A stretch of DNA of 64,000 nucleotides from Microbacterium marinum. Lineage in GTDB: Bacteria > Actinomycetota > Actinomycetes > Actinomycetales > Microbacteriaceae. A program made the position numbers and the translations under genes. The stretch is taken from NCBI RefSeq assembly GCF_014204835.1, contig NZ_JACHMD010000001.1:2790001-2854000 (forward strand), written 5' to 3'. The notes beneath the pieces are model-generated. The model did not search any database and was not told where the DNA came from. It saw only the letters and a list, made by a program, of their open reading frames with translations. Positions 41,281-49,412 of this stretch are shown here, one piece after another. The first letter of the stretch is position 1. Every line of letters starts with the position of its first letter.

Positions 41281-42389
41281 CCGACACGACCACCGCCACG
41301 GACGCGGGCCGGCCCCTGCCGCGCACCGCGGACAACGCCCTGCTGGCGGGAGCCGGAGAAGGCACGCGGGTCGAACTGCGCGGCATCGTCAAGGACTACG
41401 GCACGACCCGGGTGCTGCACGGCGTCGACCTCGACATCGCCCCGGGCGAATTCGTGTCGCTCCTCGGCCCGTCGGGCTGCGGAAAGACGACGGCGCTGCG
41501 GGTGATCTCGGGACTGGAACGCGCGACAGCGGGCTCGGTCGCGTTCGCCGGCACCGACGTCTCCCGCGTCGCCACCAACAAACGCGACATCGGCATGGTC
41601 TTCCAGGCGTACTCGCTGTTCCCCCACCTCCGGGTGATCGAGAACGTCGCCTTCGGCCTGCGCCGCCGACGAGTGGATGCCGCCTCGGCACGCCGCCGGT
41701 CCGGCGAGGCGCTCGATCTGGTCGGCCTCGGGCACCTCGCCGACCGCTATCCCCATCAGCTGTCCGGTGGTCAGCAGCAGCGCGTCGCCCTCGCCCGGGC
41801 ACTGGTGACCGAGCCGCGCGTGCTTCTCCTGGACGAGCCGCTGTCCGCCCTCGACGCGAAGGTCCGCGTGCAGCTGCGCGATGAGATCCGCCGCATCCAG
41901 CTGCGACTCGGGACGACGACCGTGTTCGTCACGCACGACCAGGAGGAAGCTCTCGCCGTCTCCGACCGCATCGCGGTGATGGATGCCGGGCGCATCGAGC
42001 AGATCGGCACGCCCGAGGACCTCTACCTGAGGCCCGCTTCCGCCCGGGTCGCGGCGTTCGTGGGGCTGTCGAGCGCGGTCGCCGGTGTCGGAGGGGGGAA
42101 CGCGGTCACCGTGTGGGGCTCGGTGCTGCCGGTGCAGGGCGAAGCCGCCACCGGTGACGTGGAGGTGCTGGTGCGACCCGAGAACGTCCGTCTCGTCGGC
42201 GAGGGTCAGGGTGTCGCGGCCGTCGTGGAGGAGAGCACGTTCCTCGGCAGCATCCGGCGCACCCTCGTGCGCACCGACGACGGAACGCTCGTGCGACTGC
42301 AGCATCCCGCCGGCGAACGCCTCGAGTTCGGTCAGCGGGTGCGGATCGCCCTCGCACCCGTGCCGGTGACGGTGCGTGCCGCAGACTGA
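41277..42389 (+). CDS. ABC transporter ATP-binding protein (PotA/FbpC type)
   Basis: A 370-residue ATPase: Walker A GPSGCGKTT at 64-72, Q-loop VFQAYSLFPHL, signature LSGGQQQR, Walker B VLLLDEP, and H-loop VTHDQEEAL. A C-terminal TOBE domain (EVLVRPENVRLV onward) is typical of polyamine, iron, sulfate and sugar importers. The first 30 residues before the first strand are an unusual polar extension. GGAAGGAAG stands before the ATG. It is the last gene of the importer and is convergent with the Dabb gene nine bases away. Confidence 0.95.
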   Translation: MTDTTTATDAGRPLPRTADNALLAGAGEGTRVELRGIVKDYGTTRVLHGVDLDIAPGEFVSLLGPSGCGKTTALRVISGLERATAGSVAFAGTDVSRVATNKRDIGMVFQAYSLFPHLRVIENVAFGLRRRRVDAASARRRSGEALDLVGLGHLADRYPHQLSGGQQQRVALARALVTEPRVLLLDEPLSALDAKVRVQLRDEIRRIQLRLGTTTVFVTHDQEEALAVSDRIAVMDAGRIEQIGTPEDLYLRPASARVAAFVGLSSAVAGVGGGNAVTVWGSVLPVQGEAATGDVEVLVRPENVRLVGEGQGVAAVVEESTFLGSIRRTLVRTDDGTLVRLQHPAGERLEFGQRVRIALAPVPVTVRAAD

Positions 42390-42398
42390 TGCGCCCGA

Positions 42399-42698
42399 TC
42401 AGAGGGTGAAGTCGACCGCCATCCGGCCGCCGGTGACACTGCGGATGTAACCCACGACCGCCTGGTGCGCCGGGTGCGTCTGATACGCCTCCAGCGCGGC
42501 GAGGTCGTCGAGGTCGATCACGACGGCGACATCGGCGTTGCCGGCGACGGCGGGGTCGTTGACGCCCACCGACAGCGACCGGATCGCGGGGACGACGCCG
42601 ACGAGCCCGCGCAGCAGGCGCGCCACCTCGGTCGCATGCTCGGTGCGGACAGCGGCATCCTCGGCGGCCATGGCCCAGACGACGACGTGACGGATCAT
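42399..42698 (-). CDS. Dabb (stress-responsive A/B barrel) family protein
   Basis: A 99-residue dimeric alpha/beta barrel domain protein. It starts with the family pattern MIRHVVVWAM and contains DVAVVIDLDDLAALEAYQTHPAHQAVVGYI, here recognised from the HPxH-like segment at about residues 76-79. Members are small stress proteins or cyclases/decarboxylases; no specific role is known. Its ATG overlaps the stop of the glutaredoxin-like gene. Confidence 0.88.
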   Translation of the reverse strand: MIRHVVVWAMAAEDAAVRTEHATEVARLLRGLVGVVPAIRSLSVGVNDPAVAGNADVAVVIDLDDLAALEAYQTHPAHQAVVGYIRSVTGGRMAVDFTL

Positions 42699-42961
42699 GC
42701 GGAGACTCCTTCGGCGAGGGCGGCGCGCAGACGGTCGGCCGACACGCGCCAGTGCGCGTGCAGCTCACCGTCGACGAGGACGACGGGGATCTTCTCCCAC
42801 CACTGCGCGTACAGCGCGGGGTCGTCCGCGATCGAGAGCTCCTCGATCGCGACCCGGCCCTCGGGCAGATCGGCGACAACAGTCTCGACGATCTCGCGAG
42901 CGACGTCGCAGAGATGGCAGTCGGGTTTCGAGATGAGGGTCAGCGAGGTCACGGCATCCAT
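42695..42961 (-). CDS. glutaredoxin-like protein (DUF836 type)
   Basis: An 88-residue thioredoxin-fold protein. The redox motif is C15-HL-C18 in ISKPDCHLCDVA, and the cis-proline follows in KIPVVLVDGE. It belongs to the short glutaredoxin-like family found beside redox genes in actinobacteria. I chose the ATG at 42961, which starts just before strand one; the ATG at 42979 would add six residues. It overlaps the Dabb gene. Confidence 0.87.
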   Translation of the reverse strand: MDAVTSLTLISKPDCHLCDVAREIVETVVADLPEGRVAIEELSIADDPALYAQWWEKIPVVLVDGELHAHWRVSADRLRAALAEGVSA

Positions 42962-42999
42962 TCTCCCCTGCGCACGCACCGGCGAGCGCAGGAAACACG

Positions 43000-43037
43000 A
43001 AGCGCCCCGGCGATCGGCGGACCGATCGGGGGCGCTT
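43000..43037 (-). terminator. terminator after the bS22 gene
   Basis: Arms 43000-43017 and 43022-43037 pair over 16 bp with a 2-base bulge and a CGGA loop. It lies 17 nt after the stop of the bS22-like gene in its direction of transcription. Confidence 0.75.
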
Positions 43038-43054
43038 GGTGTTGCGGTGCCGCG

Positions 43055-43153
43055 TTACTTCTTGTTGCGGCGCTGGTGGCGAGTCTTGCGAAGCAGCTTG
43101 CGGTGCTTCTTCTTCGCCATGCGCTTGCGGCGCTTCTTGATGACTGAACCCAC
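43055..43153 (-). CDS. bS22-type mini ribosomal protein (AURKAIP1/COX24 domain)
   Basis: A 32-residue, extremely basic peptide that begins MGSVIKKRRKRMAKKKHRKL and ends in RRNKK. It nearly matches the mycobacterial ribosomal protein bS22, which sits in the small subunit near the decoding centre. The gene is below the length that most gene finders accept. The GTG start has GAGG eight bases upstream. As in mycobacteria it follows a small BldC-like HTH gene, and proC is nearby. Confidence 0.9.
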   Translation of the reverse strand: MGSVIKKRRKRMAKKKHRKLLRKTRHQRRNKK

Positions 43154-43235
43154 GGGAAACCTCACTAGATCGGGGTCTGGACGCGCGGTGTTCGCGTCCG
43201 GGAACGGCACAACGGAAAAAATGCCTCGGATCAGT

Positions 43236-43427
43236 CTAGCCGACGTCGGCGATAGGCCGTTGCAGTGCCTCGGTGACCGCCGTTTCGGGAACCCGATAGC
43301 TGCGACCGAAGCGCACTGCGGGGAGCTCTCCGGAGTGGACGAGGCGGTAGACGGTCATCTTCGACACGCGCATGAGGTCCGCCACCTCCGCAACGGTGAG
43401 AAAGCGCACATCCGAGATGCCCGACAT
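43236..43427 (-). CDS. BldC/excisionase-like HTH protein
   Basis: A 63-residue protein consisting of one MerR-like winged helix-turn-helix: LTVAEVADLMRVSKMTVYRL, then the wing GELPAVRFGRSYRVPE. It corresponds to the small HTH protein encoded beside bS22 and proC in mycobacteria (Rv0500A) and resembles BldC of Streptomyces, a developmental DNA-binding protein. Its targets here are unknown. AAGGGGA stands before the ATG and a vegetative-type promoter lies upstream. It probably shares a transcript with the bS22 gene 82 nt downstream. Confidence 0.9.
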   Translation of the reverse strand: MSGISDVRFLTVAEVADLMRVSKMTVYRLVHSGELPAVRFGRSYRVPETAVTEALQRPIADVG

Positions 43428-43465
43428 CTGTGTCCCCTTATGAGTCCCCTGTGATGAATCACCTA

Positions 43466-43495
43466 ACAGTAGGGCCTGCGTGTGACCGGTGTAAA
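43466..43495 (-). promoter_or_regulatory. promoter of the HTH-bS22 unit
   Basis: On the minus strand TTTACA (43490-43495) and TACTGT (43466-43471) are separated by 18 bp, a good housekeeping-sigma promoter. Unlike most promoters here it gives a leadered mRNA of about 30 nt with a ribosome site. Confidence 0.55.
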
Positions 43496-43522
43496 CCGAT
43501 GTGACGGCTGTGATCCGCCGGT

Positions 43523-43930
43523 TCAGCGCCCGGGCAGCTTGCTGAACACGCTGGTGACGGCGTGCTTGGCGGATGCCGCGGCGCGCCCGACGACCTCCGC
43601 CGCGTGTGCGGCACTCTCCGGCAGGGGCACGGGGGCATACCCGACGCCGTCTTCGCCGGTGGTGAGGAAGGGCAGGAGCCAGTCGTCGACCTCGTCGAGC
43701 GGGGCGGGCGAGAGGCTGTAGTAGCGGTGCTGCCCGACCTCGCGCACCGAGACCAGGGAGGCCTCCCGAAGCACCTTGAGGTGCTTGGAGACGGTCGGCT
43801 GGCTGACACCGAGGGTCGACACGATCTGCGAGACGCTCGTCCCGTCCTGCCCGGACTCCCCGCGTTCACGCAGCAGCTGAAGGATGTCCCGACGGGTGCC
43901 GTCGGCGATCACGTCGAAGATGTCCGCCAT
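43523..43930 (-). CDS. ArsR family winged-helix regulator
   Basis: A 135-residue regulator. The HTH reads SVSQIVSTLGVSQPTVSKHLKVL, and GQHRYYSLSPAPLDEV is the wing plus dimer helix. There is no ELCVCDL-type metal site, so a metal ligand is not suggested. A C-terminal extension of about 45 residues is Ala/Ser-rich. TAACCT six nucleotides before the ATG suggests a leaderless mRNA. It is divergent from the potassium transport genes, which it might control. Confidence 0.9.
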   Translation of the reverse strand: MADIFDVIADGTRRDILQLLRERGESGQDGTSVSQIVSTLGVSQPTVSKHLKVLREASLVSVREVGQHRYYSLSPAPLDEVDDWLLPFLTTGEDGVGYAPVPLPESAAHAAEVVGRAAASAKHAVTSVFSKLPGR

Positions 43931-43998
43931 GACGTTAGGTTAGCCCGCGCGAGCGCCGGAGTACCATGACAACCATCCGAACGAGGAAGGGGCGCCAG

Positions 43999-45441
43999 AT
44001 GGCGGGAACGACCGTCGATGCGCGCGCCCCCCGGGGCGGCCCGGCTTGGCATCGACGCGTGTTCTCCGCGCTGAAGGATCTGGCCACCGCCTCGCCGTCC
44101 CGTTTCGCCGTCCTCATTTTCTCGGCCCTCATCCTGCTGTTCACGGCCCTGTTCTCGCTGCCCATCGCGGCTGCGGACGGCCGGCCCACTCCGCTGGCGG
44201 ACGCCCTGTTCACGGCCGTGTCCACGATCTGCGTGACGGGCCTGTCGACCGTCGACATGAGCACGCACTGGTCGCCCTTCGGTCACGTGCTCGTCTACAT
44301 CGGCGTGAACGTCGGGGCGATGGGTGTGCTGACCCTCGCGTCGATCCTCGGTCTCGTCATCGCGAAGCGCCTCGGCCTGCGCGCGAAGCTCCTCGCCGCG
44401 GGCGACAGCAACCCCCTGCGCGCGCACGGCGGACCCGTCAACGAGGGGCAGACGGTCCGCCTGGGTGAGGTGGGTGCGCTGTTGTCGACGGTCGCCCTCT
44501 CGACGCTCGTCATCGAGGCCGCCCTCGCGATCCTGATCTATCCGACGATGCTCGCGAGCGGGATCGACCCGCTCACTGCACTGTGGGAAGCACCGTTCTA
44601 CTCGGCGATGGCGTTCACGAACACGGGTTTCACCCCGAACGCCGAGGGGCTCATCCCCTTCGAGCAGAACTACCTGTTCATGACACTGCTCATGACCGGT
44701 GTGTTCCTCGGTTCGATCGGCTTCCCGGTGATCTTCGCCCTCGCGCGGCAACGCTGGCACCTGCGCCGCTGGACGCTCCACGCGAAGCTCACCGTCATCA
44801 CAACCACGGTGCTGTTCGTCGTCGGCGCCGCCGCGTTCCTCATCCTCGAGTACGACAACCCGAAGACCTTCGGGTCGATGGACGCGTGGGATACCACGTT
44901 CCAGGCGTTCTTCCTCTCCGCGATGACCCGATCCGGTGGCTTCGCGGTCGTCGATGTGGGGTCGCTCGGCGGCGCGTCGCTCGTCGTCGGTTGCATGCTC
45001 ATGTTCGTCGGCGGCGGCTCGGCATCCACCGCCGGTGGCATCAAGGTGACGACACTCGCGGTCCTCGCCCTCGCGGTATGGTCCGAGGCGAAAGGCCGCC
45101 AGAGCGTCTCGGCGTTCGGCCGCCGCATCCCCAGCGACGTCCAGCGCGTTGCGCTCTCGGTTGTCGCCTGGGGCGCCACGATCGTCGCGCTCTCGACGAT
45201 CGTCATCACCCGCATGACTGGTGCGCCCGTCGAGGACGTCCTCTTCGACGTCATCTCCGGATTCGCAACAGTGGGCCTGTCGACCGGCCTCACCGCGGAA
45301 CTCCCCGACCCGGCCGTCTACGTCATGGCCGCCACGATGTTCATGGGGCGCGTTGGTACAGTGACTCTCGCCGCGGCCGTGGCCGCGACCAGTCGTTCGC
45401 AGCTCTACTCGCTGCCCGTCGAAAGGCCCATCGTTGGTTGA
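43999..45441 (+). CDS. ktrB: TrkH/KtrB potassium transporter
   Basis: A 480-residue superfamily-of-K-transporters channel subunit. Four pore loops with filter-like sequences are visible: TVSTICVTGLSTVD, AMAFTNTGFTPNAEG, AMTRSGGFAVVD and SGFATVGLSTGL. The gating-loop glycine/serine stretch GGGSASTAGGIKV is present. Length and the neighbouring soluble RCK gene fit Ktr rather than Trk. I chose the ATG at 43999 with AGGAAGGGG upstream over the ATG at 43966. It overlaps the RCK gene by eight bases. Confidence 0.93.
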   Translation: MAGTTVDARAPRGGPAWHRRVFSALKDLATASPSRFAVLIFSALILLFTALFSLPIAAADGRPTPLADALFTAVSTICVTGLSTVDMSTHWSPFGHVLVYIGVNVGAMGVLTLASILGLVIAKRLGLRAKLLAAGDSNPLRAHGGPVNEGQTVRLGEVGALLSTVALSTLVIEAALAILIYPTMLASGIDPLTALWEAPFYSAMAFTNTGFTPNAEGLIPFEQNYLFMTLLMTGVFLGSIGFPVIFALARQRWHLRRWTLHAKLTVITTTVLFVVGAAAFLILEYDNPKTFGSMDAWDTTFQAFFLSAMTRSGGFAVVDVGSLGGASLVVGCMLMFVGGGSASTAGGIKVTTLAVLALAVWSEAKGRQSVSAFGRRIPSDVQRVALSVVAWGATIVALSTIVITRMTGAPVEDVLFDVISGFATVGLSTGLTAELPDPAVYVMAATMFMGRVGTVTLAAAVAATSRSQLYSLPVERPIVG

Positions 45442-46105
45442 GCAGCTGCGCAGCGACGCCCCCGTCCTGGTGATCGGTCTCGGCCGATTCGGAGCCGCCT
45501 GTGCGGGCGAGCTGGACCGCCTCGATCGCGACGTCCTCGCCATCGACGGGAACCTCGACCTCGTGCAGAAGTGGTCGGAGCGGGTCACTCACGCGGTGCA
45601 GGCCGACGCGCGCAACATCGAGGCGCTGAAGCAGATCGGTGCGCAGGACTTCCAGGTGGCCGTGGTCGCCGTCGGATCGTCGATCGAGGCGTCGGTGCTG
45701 ATCACGGCCAACCTCGTCGATCTGAAGGTGCCGCAGATCTGGGCGAAGGCCGTCTCGCAGTCGCACGGCAAGATCCTGTCCCGCGTGGGCGCGAACCACG
45801 TGATCTATCCGGAGCGCGAGGCCGGCGAGCGCGTCGCGCACCTCGTCAGCGGCCGGATGCTGGACTTCATCCGGTTCGACGACGACTTCGTGCTGGCCAA
45901 GATGTACCCGCCGCGCTTCATCCGGGGCGTCGGCCTGAACGAGTCGGGCGTGCGGTCGAAGTACAACGTGACGGTCGTCGGCGTGAAAAGCCCGGGCAAG
46001 CCGTTCCGCTATGCCGAGGCGAACACCGTCGTCACCAACCACGACCTGATCATCGTTTCGGGCACCAACTCCGACATCGAGCGGTTCGCCTCGCTCGACC
46101 GCTGA
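45434..46105 (+). CDS. ktrA: TrkA/KtrA potassium uptake regulatory subunit
   Basis: A 223-residue RCK protein. The N-terminal Rossmann domain has GLGRFG at 15-20 and the ribose-binding acidic residue in AIDGN; the C-terminal RCK_C domain occupies about 140-220. It binds nucleotides (ATP/ADP, NADH), and RCK_C domains of Gram-positive KtrA often bind cyclic di-AMP, to gate the KtrB channel. The start is TTG at 45434, overlapping the ktrB stop. Confidence 0.92.
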   Translation: MVEQLRSDAPVLVIGLGRFGAACAGELDRLDRDVLAIDGNLDLVQKWSERVTHAVQADARNIEALKQIGAQDFQVAVVAVGSSIEASVLITANLVDLKVPQIWAKAVSQSHGKILSRVGANHVIYPEREAGERVAHLVSGRMLDFIRFDDDFVLAKMYPPRFIRGVGLNESGVRSKYNVTVVGVKSPGKPFRYAEANTVVTNHDLIIVSGTNSDIERFASLDR

Positions 46106-46156
46106 TCGTCACCCACGCTCAGCGAAGGCTGAGGACTGCGGATCGCTTCGCCACGC

Positions 46157-46993
46157 TCACGCGCCGGCGGCGAGCTCCCGGGCGCGGGCGAGAGCGGCAT
46201 CCGTCGCCTGGGCGAAGAGCCCGTCGAGGTTGCCGGTCTGCAGGACGCCGATCGCGCGCTCGGTCGTGCCCTTCGGGCTCGTGACGCGGCGGCGGAGCTC
46301 CGCGGGGTCCTCGCCCGAGGCCGCCAGCAGCGCTGCCGCGCCGATGAAGGTCTGCTCCGCCATCACGCGGGCGTCGGCCTCGTCGAAGCCCTTTCCGCGG
46401 GCGGCCTCGGTGAGCGCCTCGACGAGGAGGAACACGTAGGCCGGGCCGGAACCCGAGATCGTCGAGAGCGCGTCGATCTTCTCCTCCGGCACCTCGATGA
46501 CGACGCCGCACGTCTCGAACAGACGGCGCACCGACGCGAGGTGCTCGGGCGTCGCGGTCGTCCCACCCGCGATGCCGGTGACGGCCTTCCCCACCACGGC
46601 GGGAGTGTTCGGCATCGAGCGCACGACGGGGATGGCGTCTCCGACGATCGACTCGAACGTCGCGATCGTCACCCCTGCGGCGAGGCTCACGATGAGCGTG
46701 CCGGGCCGGAGGTGACCCTCGATCTCACGGAGGAGGTCGGGCACCATCGCCGGCTTCACGCCGATGAGGACGATGTCGGCCGATGCCGCGGCATCGGTGT
46801 TCGCGGTCGGCACGTCGGCGAGGGCGAGGCTCGTCACACCGGCGAGGCCCTCGAGTTCGGCGGCCTTCGCCGTGGAACGGTTCGTCACCGTCACCGCGAT
46901 CCCACCTCCCGAGCGCGCGATGCCCTGGGCGATCGCACCGCCCATCGAGCCTGCTCCGAGGATGGCGACGGTCGGGAGGGGGTGGTGCGTCAT
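46157..46993 (-). CDS. proC: pyrroline-5-carboxylate reductase
   Basis: A 278-residue enzyme with the N-terminal NADP motif GAGSMGGAI at residues 13-21 and the C-terminal dimerisation domain carrying the signature beginning FLLVEALTEAARGKGFDEADA (abbreviated) and GTTERAI. It makes the last step of proline synthesis. The ATG has CAGGAT six nucleotides upstream. Proximity to the HTH-bS22 pair repeats the mycobacterial neighbourhood. Confidence 0.95.
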   Translation of the reverse strand: MTHHPLPTVAILGAGSMGGAIAQGIARSGGGIAVTVTNRSTAKAAELEGLAGVTSLALADVPTANTDAAASADIVLIGVKPAMVPDLLREIEGHLRPGTLIVSLAAGVTIATFESIVGDAIPVVRSMPNTPAVVGKAVTGIAGGTTATPEHLASVRRLFETCGVVIEVPEEKIDALSTISGSGPAYVFLLVEALTEAARGKGFDEADARVMAEQTFIGAAALLAASGEDPAELRRRVTSPKGTTERAIGVLQTGNLDGLFAQATDAALARARELAAGA

Positions 46994-47097
46994 GCTTCCA
47001 TCCTGGCATCCGCCGCCCGCGAGCTGCCTGCCTGACGCACTCTCCCGCCCGACGCAAGAGCCTGGGAGCGCAAAAGAAGCGGGCCTATCATCGGGGC

Positions 47098-48210
47098 ATG
47101 ACCCTCCTCGACGGAATCACGTCCCGATTGATCGACACGGACCGCCTGAGCGTCAACATCCTCGAGCGCACCGGCGACAGCCCCGAAACCGCCGACGAAT
47201 CGACGATCGTCTTCATCCACGGCAACGTCGCGTCGAGCCTGTTCTGGCAGGAGCTCATGCAGGATCTGCCTGCCGAGCTCCGCGTGCTGGCGGTCGACCT
47301 GCGCGGCTTCGGCGACACCGAGCACATGCCCGTGGACGCCACCCGCGGCGTCCGCGATTTCAGCGACGACCTGCACGCGACCCTGACCGAACTCGGCATC
47401 GAGTCGGCCCACCTCGTCGGCTGGAGCCTCGGCGGGGCCGTCATCATGCAGTACGCGCTCGAGCACCCGGTGCGCTCGCTCACCCTGCAGGCGCCCGCCT
47501 CCCCCTACGGCTTCGGCGGCACCCGCCGGGACGGCAGCCGCCTGACCGACGACGACGCGGGGTGCGGCGCGGGCGGCACCAACCCCGACTTCGTCGAACG
47601 GCTGAACCAGCGCGACGCGAGCGACGAGGCCCCCACGTCGCCGCGGAACATCTTCCGGAACGGCTTCGTCGCGCCGGGGTACACGACGGAGCACGAGGAC
47701 ATCTGGGTCGAGTCGATGCTCTCGACCTCCACGGCGACCGGCAACTTCCCGGGCGACTCTGCGGCGAGCGAGCACTGGCCCGGCTTCGCCCCGGGTCGGA
47801 TCGGCGTCGGAAACACCCTCGCGCCGAAGTACTTCAACGTGTCGTCGATCGTCGACCTCGAGGAGAAGCCTCCGATCCTGTGGGTGCACGGCGACGCCGA
47901 TGCGGTCGTCTCGGACGCATCGTTCTCCGACATCAACCATCTCGGCGCACTCGGCATCGTCCCGGACTGGCCCGGCGAGGAGATCGCACCGGCGCAGCCG
48001 ATGGTGTCGCAGACGCGCGACGTGCTGCAGGCCTATGCGAACGCGGGCGGACAGGTGAGCGAGCTCGCGCTCGAGGGCGTCGGCCACGCACCCCACCTCG
48101 AGCGCCCCGTCGAGTTCCGTCGCGCGCTGCTCGAGCTGATCGGCTACATCGGCGCTCCGCAGCATCCAGCGCCGCCGACCGAGGCGATCATCCTCAGCTC
48201 CTCGGACTGA
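47098..48210 (+). CDS. alpha/beta hydrolase
   Basis: A 370-residue hydrolase. HGN at 41-43 forms the oxyanion hole, the nucleophile elbow is GWSLGG with Ser110, and the catalytic His lies in GVGHAPHLE near residue 330. A cap-domain insertion of about 120 residues after the elbow is Gly/Asp/Thr-rich and unusually long. Substrate unknown; overall layout is like epoxide hydrolases or lipases. A TATCAT -10 six nucleotides before the ATG suggests a leaderless mRNA. It is convergent with tadA. Confidence 0.87.
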   Translation: MTLLDGITSRLIDTDRLSVNILERTGDSPETADESTIVFIHGNVASSLFWQELMQDLPAELRVLAVDLRGFGDTEHMPVDATRGVRDFSDDLHATLTELGIESAHLVGWSLGGAVIMQYALEHPVRSLTLQAPASPYGFGGTRRDGSRLTDDDAGCGAGGTNPDFVERLNQRDASDEAPTSPRNIFRNGFVAPGYTTEHEDIWVESMLSTSTATGNFPGDSAASEHWPGFAPGRIGVGNTLAPKYFNVSSIVDLEEKPPILWVHGDADAVVSDASFSDINHLGALGIVPDWPGEEIAPAQPMVSQTRDVLQAYANAGGQVSELALEGVGHAPHLERPVEFRRALLELIGYIGAPQHPAPPTEAIILSSSD

Positions 48211-48216
48211 CTCCGC

Positions 48217-48690
48217 TCAGGGGCGCCTGCGCGCCTCGAAGAATGAGGTGAGTCGTGCCGCGGCCTCTTCCGCTCGCAGTCCGCCCACGACTTCGGCGCG
48301 GTGCGGCAGACGGCGATCGCGCAGCAGGTCGTGCATCGACCCGGCGGCGCCGGCCTTCTCGTCCCACGCGCCGAACACGACGCGGCCCACCCGCGCCTGC
48401 AGGATCGCCCCCGCACACATGACGCACGGCTCGAGCGTCACGACGAGGGTGCAGTGCTCCAGGTTCCAGGATCCGAGAGCGGATGCCGCGGCCCGCAGCG
48501 CCACGATCTCGGCGTGCGCGAGCGGATCGCCGTCGCGCTCGCGGAGGTTCCGCCCCTCCCCGAGGACGGCACCGTCTTCGGCGATGACGACCGCCCCGAC
48601 CGGGACGTCCGCGTGGTGCGCGGCCTCGTCGGCGAGCGCCAGCGCCCGCCGCATGGCCGCGTCGTCGGCGGGGCGGACAGGCAGACTCAC
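48217..48690 (-). CDS. tadA: tRNA-specific adenosine deaminase
   Basis: A 157-residue zinc deaminase. The motif HAE is at 59-61 and PCVMC at 88-92, giving the His-Cys-Cys zinc site and catalytic Glu. It converts A34 to inosine in tRNA-Arg(ACG). The GTG at 48690 is favoured by a TACGCT -10 six nucleotides upstream; upstream codons are antisense to upp. The gene is divergent from upp. Confidence 0.92.
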   Translation of the reverse strand: MSLPVRPADDAAMRRALALADEAAHHADVPVGAVVIAEDGAVLGEGRNLRERDGDPLAHAEIVALRAAASALGSWNLEHCTLVVTLEPCVMCAGAILQARVGRVVFGAWDEKAGAAGSMHDLLRDRRLPHRAEVVGGLRAEEAAARLTSFFEARRRP

Positions 48691-48696
48691 GCCGTC

Positions 48697-48715
48697 AGCG
48701 TAGCCCGGGTAGCCT
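48697..48715. promoter_or_regulatory. divergent leaderless promoters of tadA and upp
   Basis: TACGCT (48697-48702, minus) serves tadA and TAGCCT (48710-48715, plus) serves upp. Each ends six nucleotides before its start codon. The two hexamers are only seven bases apart, so simultaneous initiation is probably impossible. Confidence 0.55.
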
Positions 48716-48721
48716 GGTCGC

Positions 48722-49354
48722 ATGCGTGTGCACGTCGCCGACCACCCCCTCATCACCCACAAGCTGACGGTGCTGCGCGACAAGCGCACCTCGTCGCCGG
48801 TGTTCCGCCAGCTGACGGAAGAGCTCATCACCCTCCTCGCCTACGAGGCGACGCGGAACGTCCGCGTCGAGGAGATCGAGATCGACACCCCCGTGACCCG
48901 CACGACGGGCGTCAAGATCAGCGAGCCGCGTCCGCTCGTCGTCCCCATCCTCCGGGCCGGGCTGGGAATGCTCGAGGGGATGACGAAGCTCCTCCCCACC
49001 GCCGAGGTCGGCTTCCTCGGGATGGCCCGCAACGAGGAGACGTTCGAGCCCTACACCTACGCCGAGCGCCTGCCCGACGACCTCAGCGATCGTCAGTGCT
49101 TCGTCCTCGACCCGATGCTGGCGACCGGAGGCTCCCTCGGTGCGGCCATCGACTTCCTGTTCGCCCGCGGCGCGCAGGACGTCACCGCAGTCTGCATCCT
49201 CGCGGCTCCGGAAGGCCTCGCAGCGATCGAGAAGCAGGTCGGCGACCGCGACGTGACCCTCGTCCTCGGATCCCTCGACGAGCGCCTCAACGAGAAGGGC
49301 TACATCGTGCCCGGGCTCGGCGACGCGGGCGACCGCCTGTACGGCACCGTCTGA
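48722..49354 (+). CDS. upp: uracil phosphoribosyltransferase
   Basis: A 210-residue salvage enzyme that makes UMP from uracil and PRPP. The PRPP-binding segment is [18 protein letters not shown], and the C-terminal uracil-binding [12 protein letters not shown] is intact. The N-terminal [16 protein letters not shown] is typical. Pairing with tadA across a shared promoter region is frequent in actinobacteria. Confidence 0.97.
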   Translation: MRVHVADHPLITHKLTVLRDKRTSSPVFRQLTEELITLLAYEATRNVRVEEIEIDTPVTRTTGVKISEPRPLVVPILRAGLGMLEGMTKLLPTAEVGFLGMARNEETFEPYTYAERLPDDLSDRQCFVLDPMLATGGSLGAAIDFLFARGAQDVTAVCILAAPEGLAAIEKQVGDRDVTLVLGSLDERLNEKGYIVPGLGDAGDRLYGTV

Positions 49355-49412
49355 CGCGACGCCGCGCGGCGCGGCATCCGTGCGGCGTGATCGATGGCAA
49401 CGGATCCAACGG

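Noticed and set aside
43966..43998. ATG at 43966 as the ktrB start
   Set aside because: It has no ribosome site and no -10 hexamer at leaderless distance. The ATG at 43999 has AGGAAGGGG in front.
49355..49412. Terminator between upp and the helicase gene
   Set aside because: CGCCGCGCGGCG is palindromic but leaves no loop, and the longer pairing around it is broken; base composition alone explains it.
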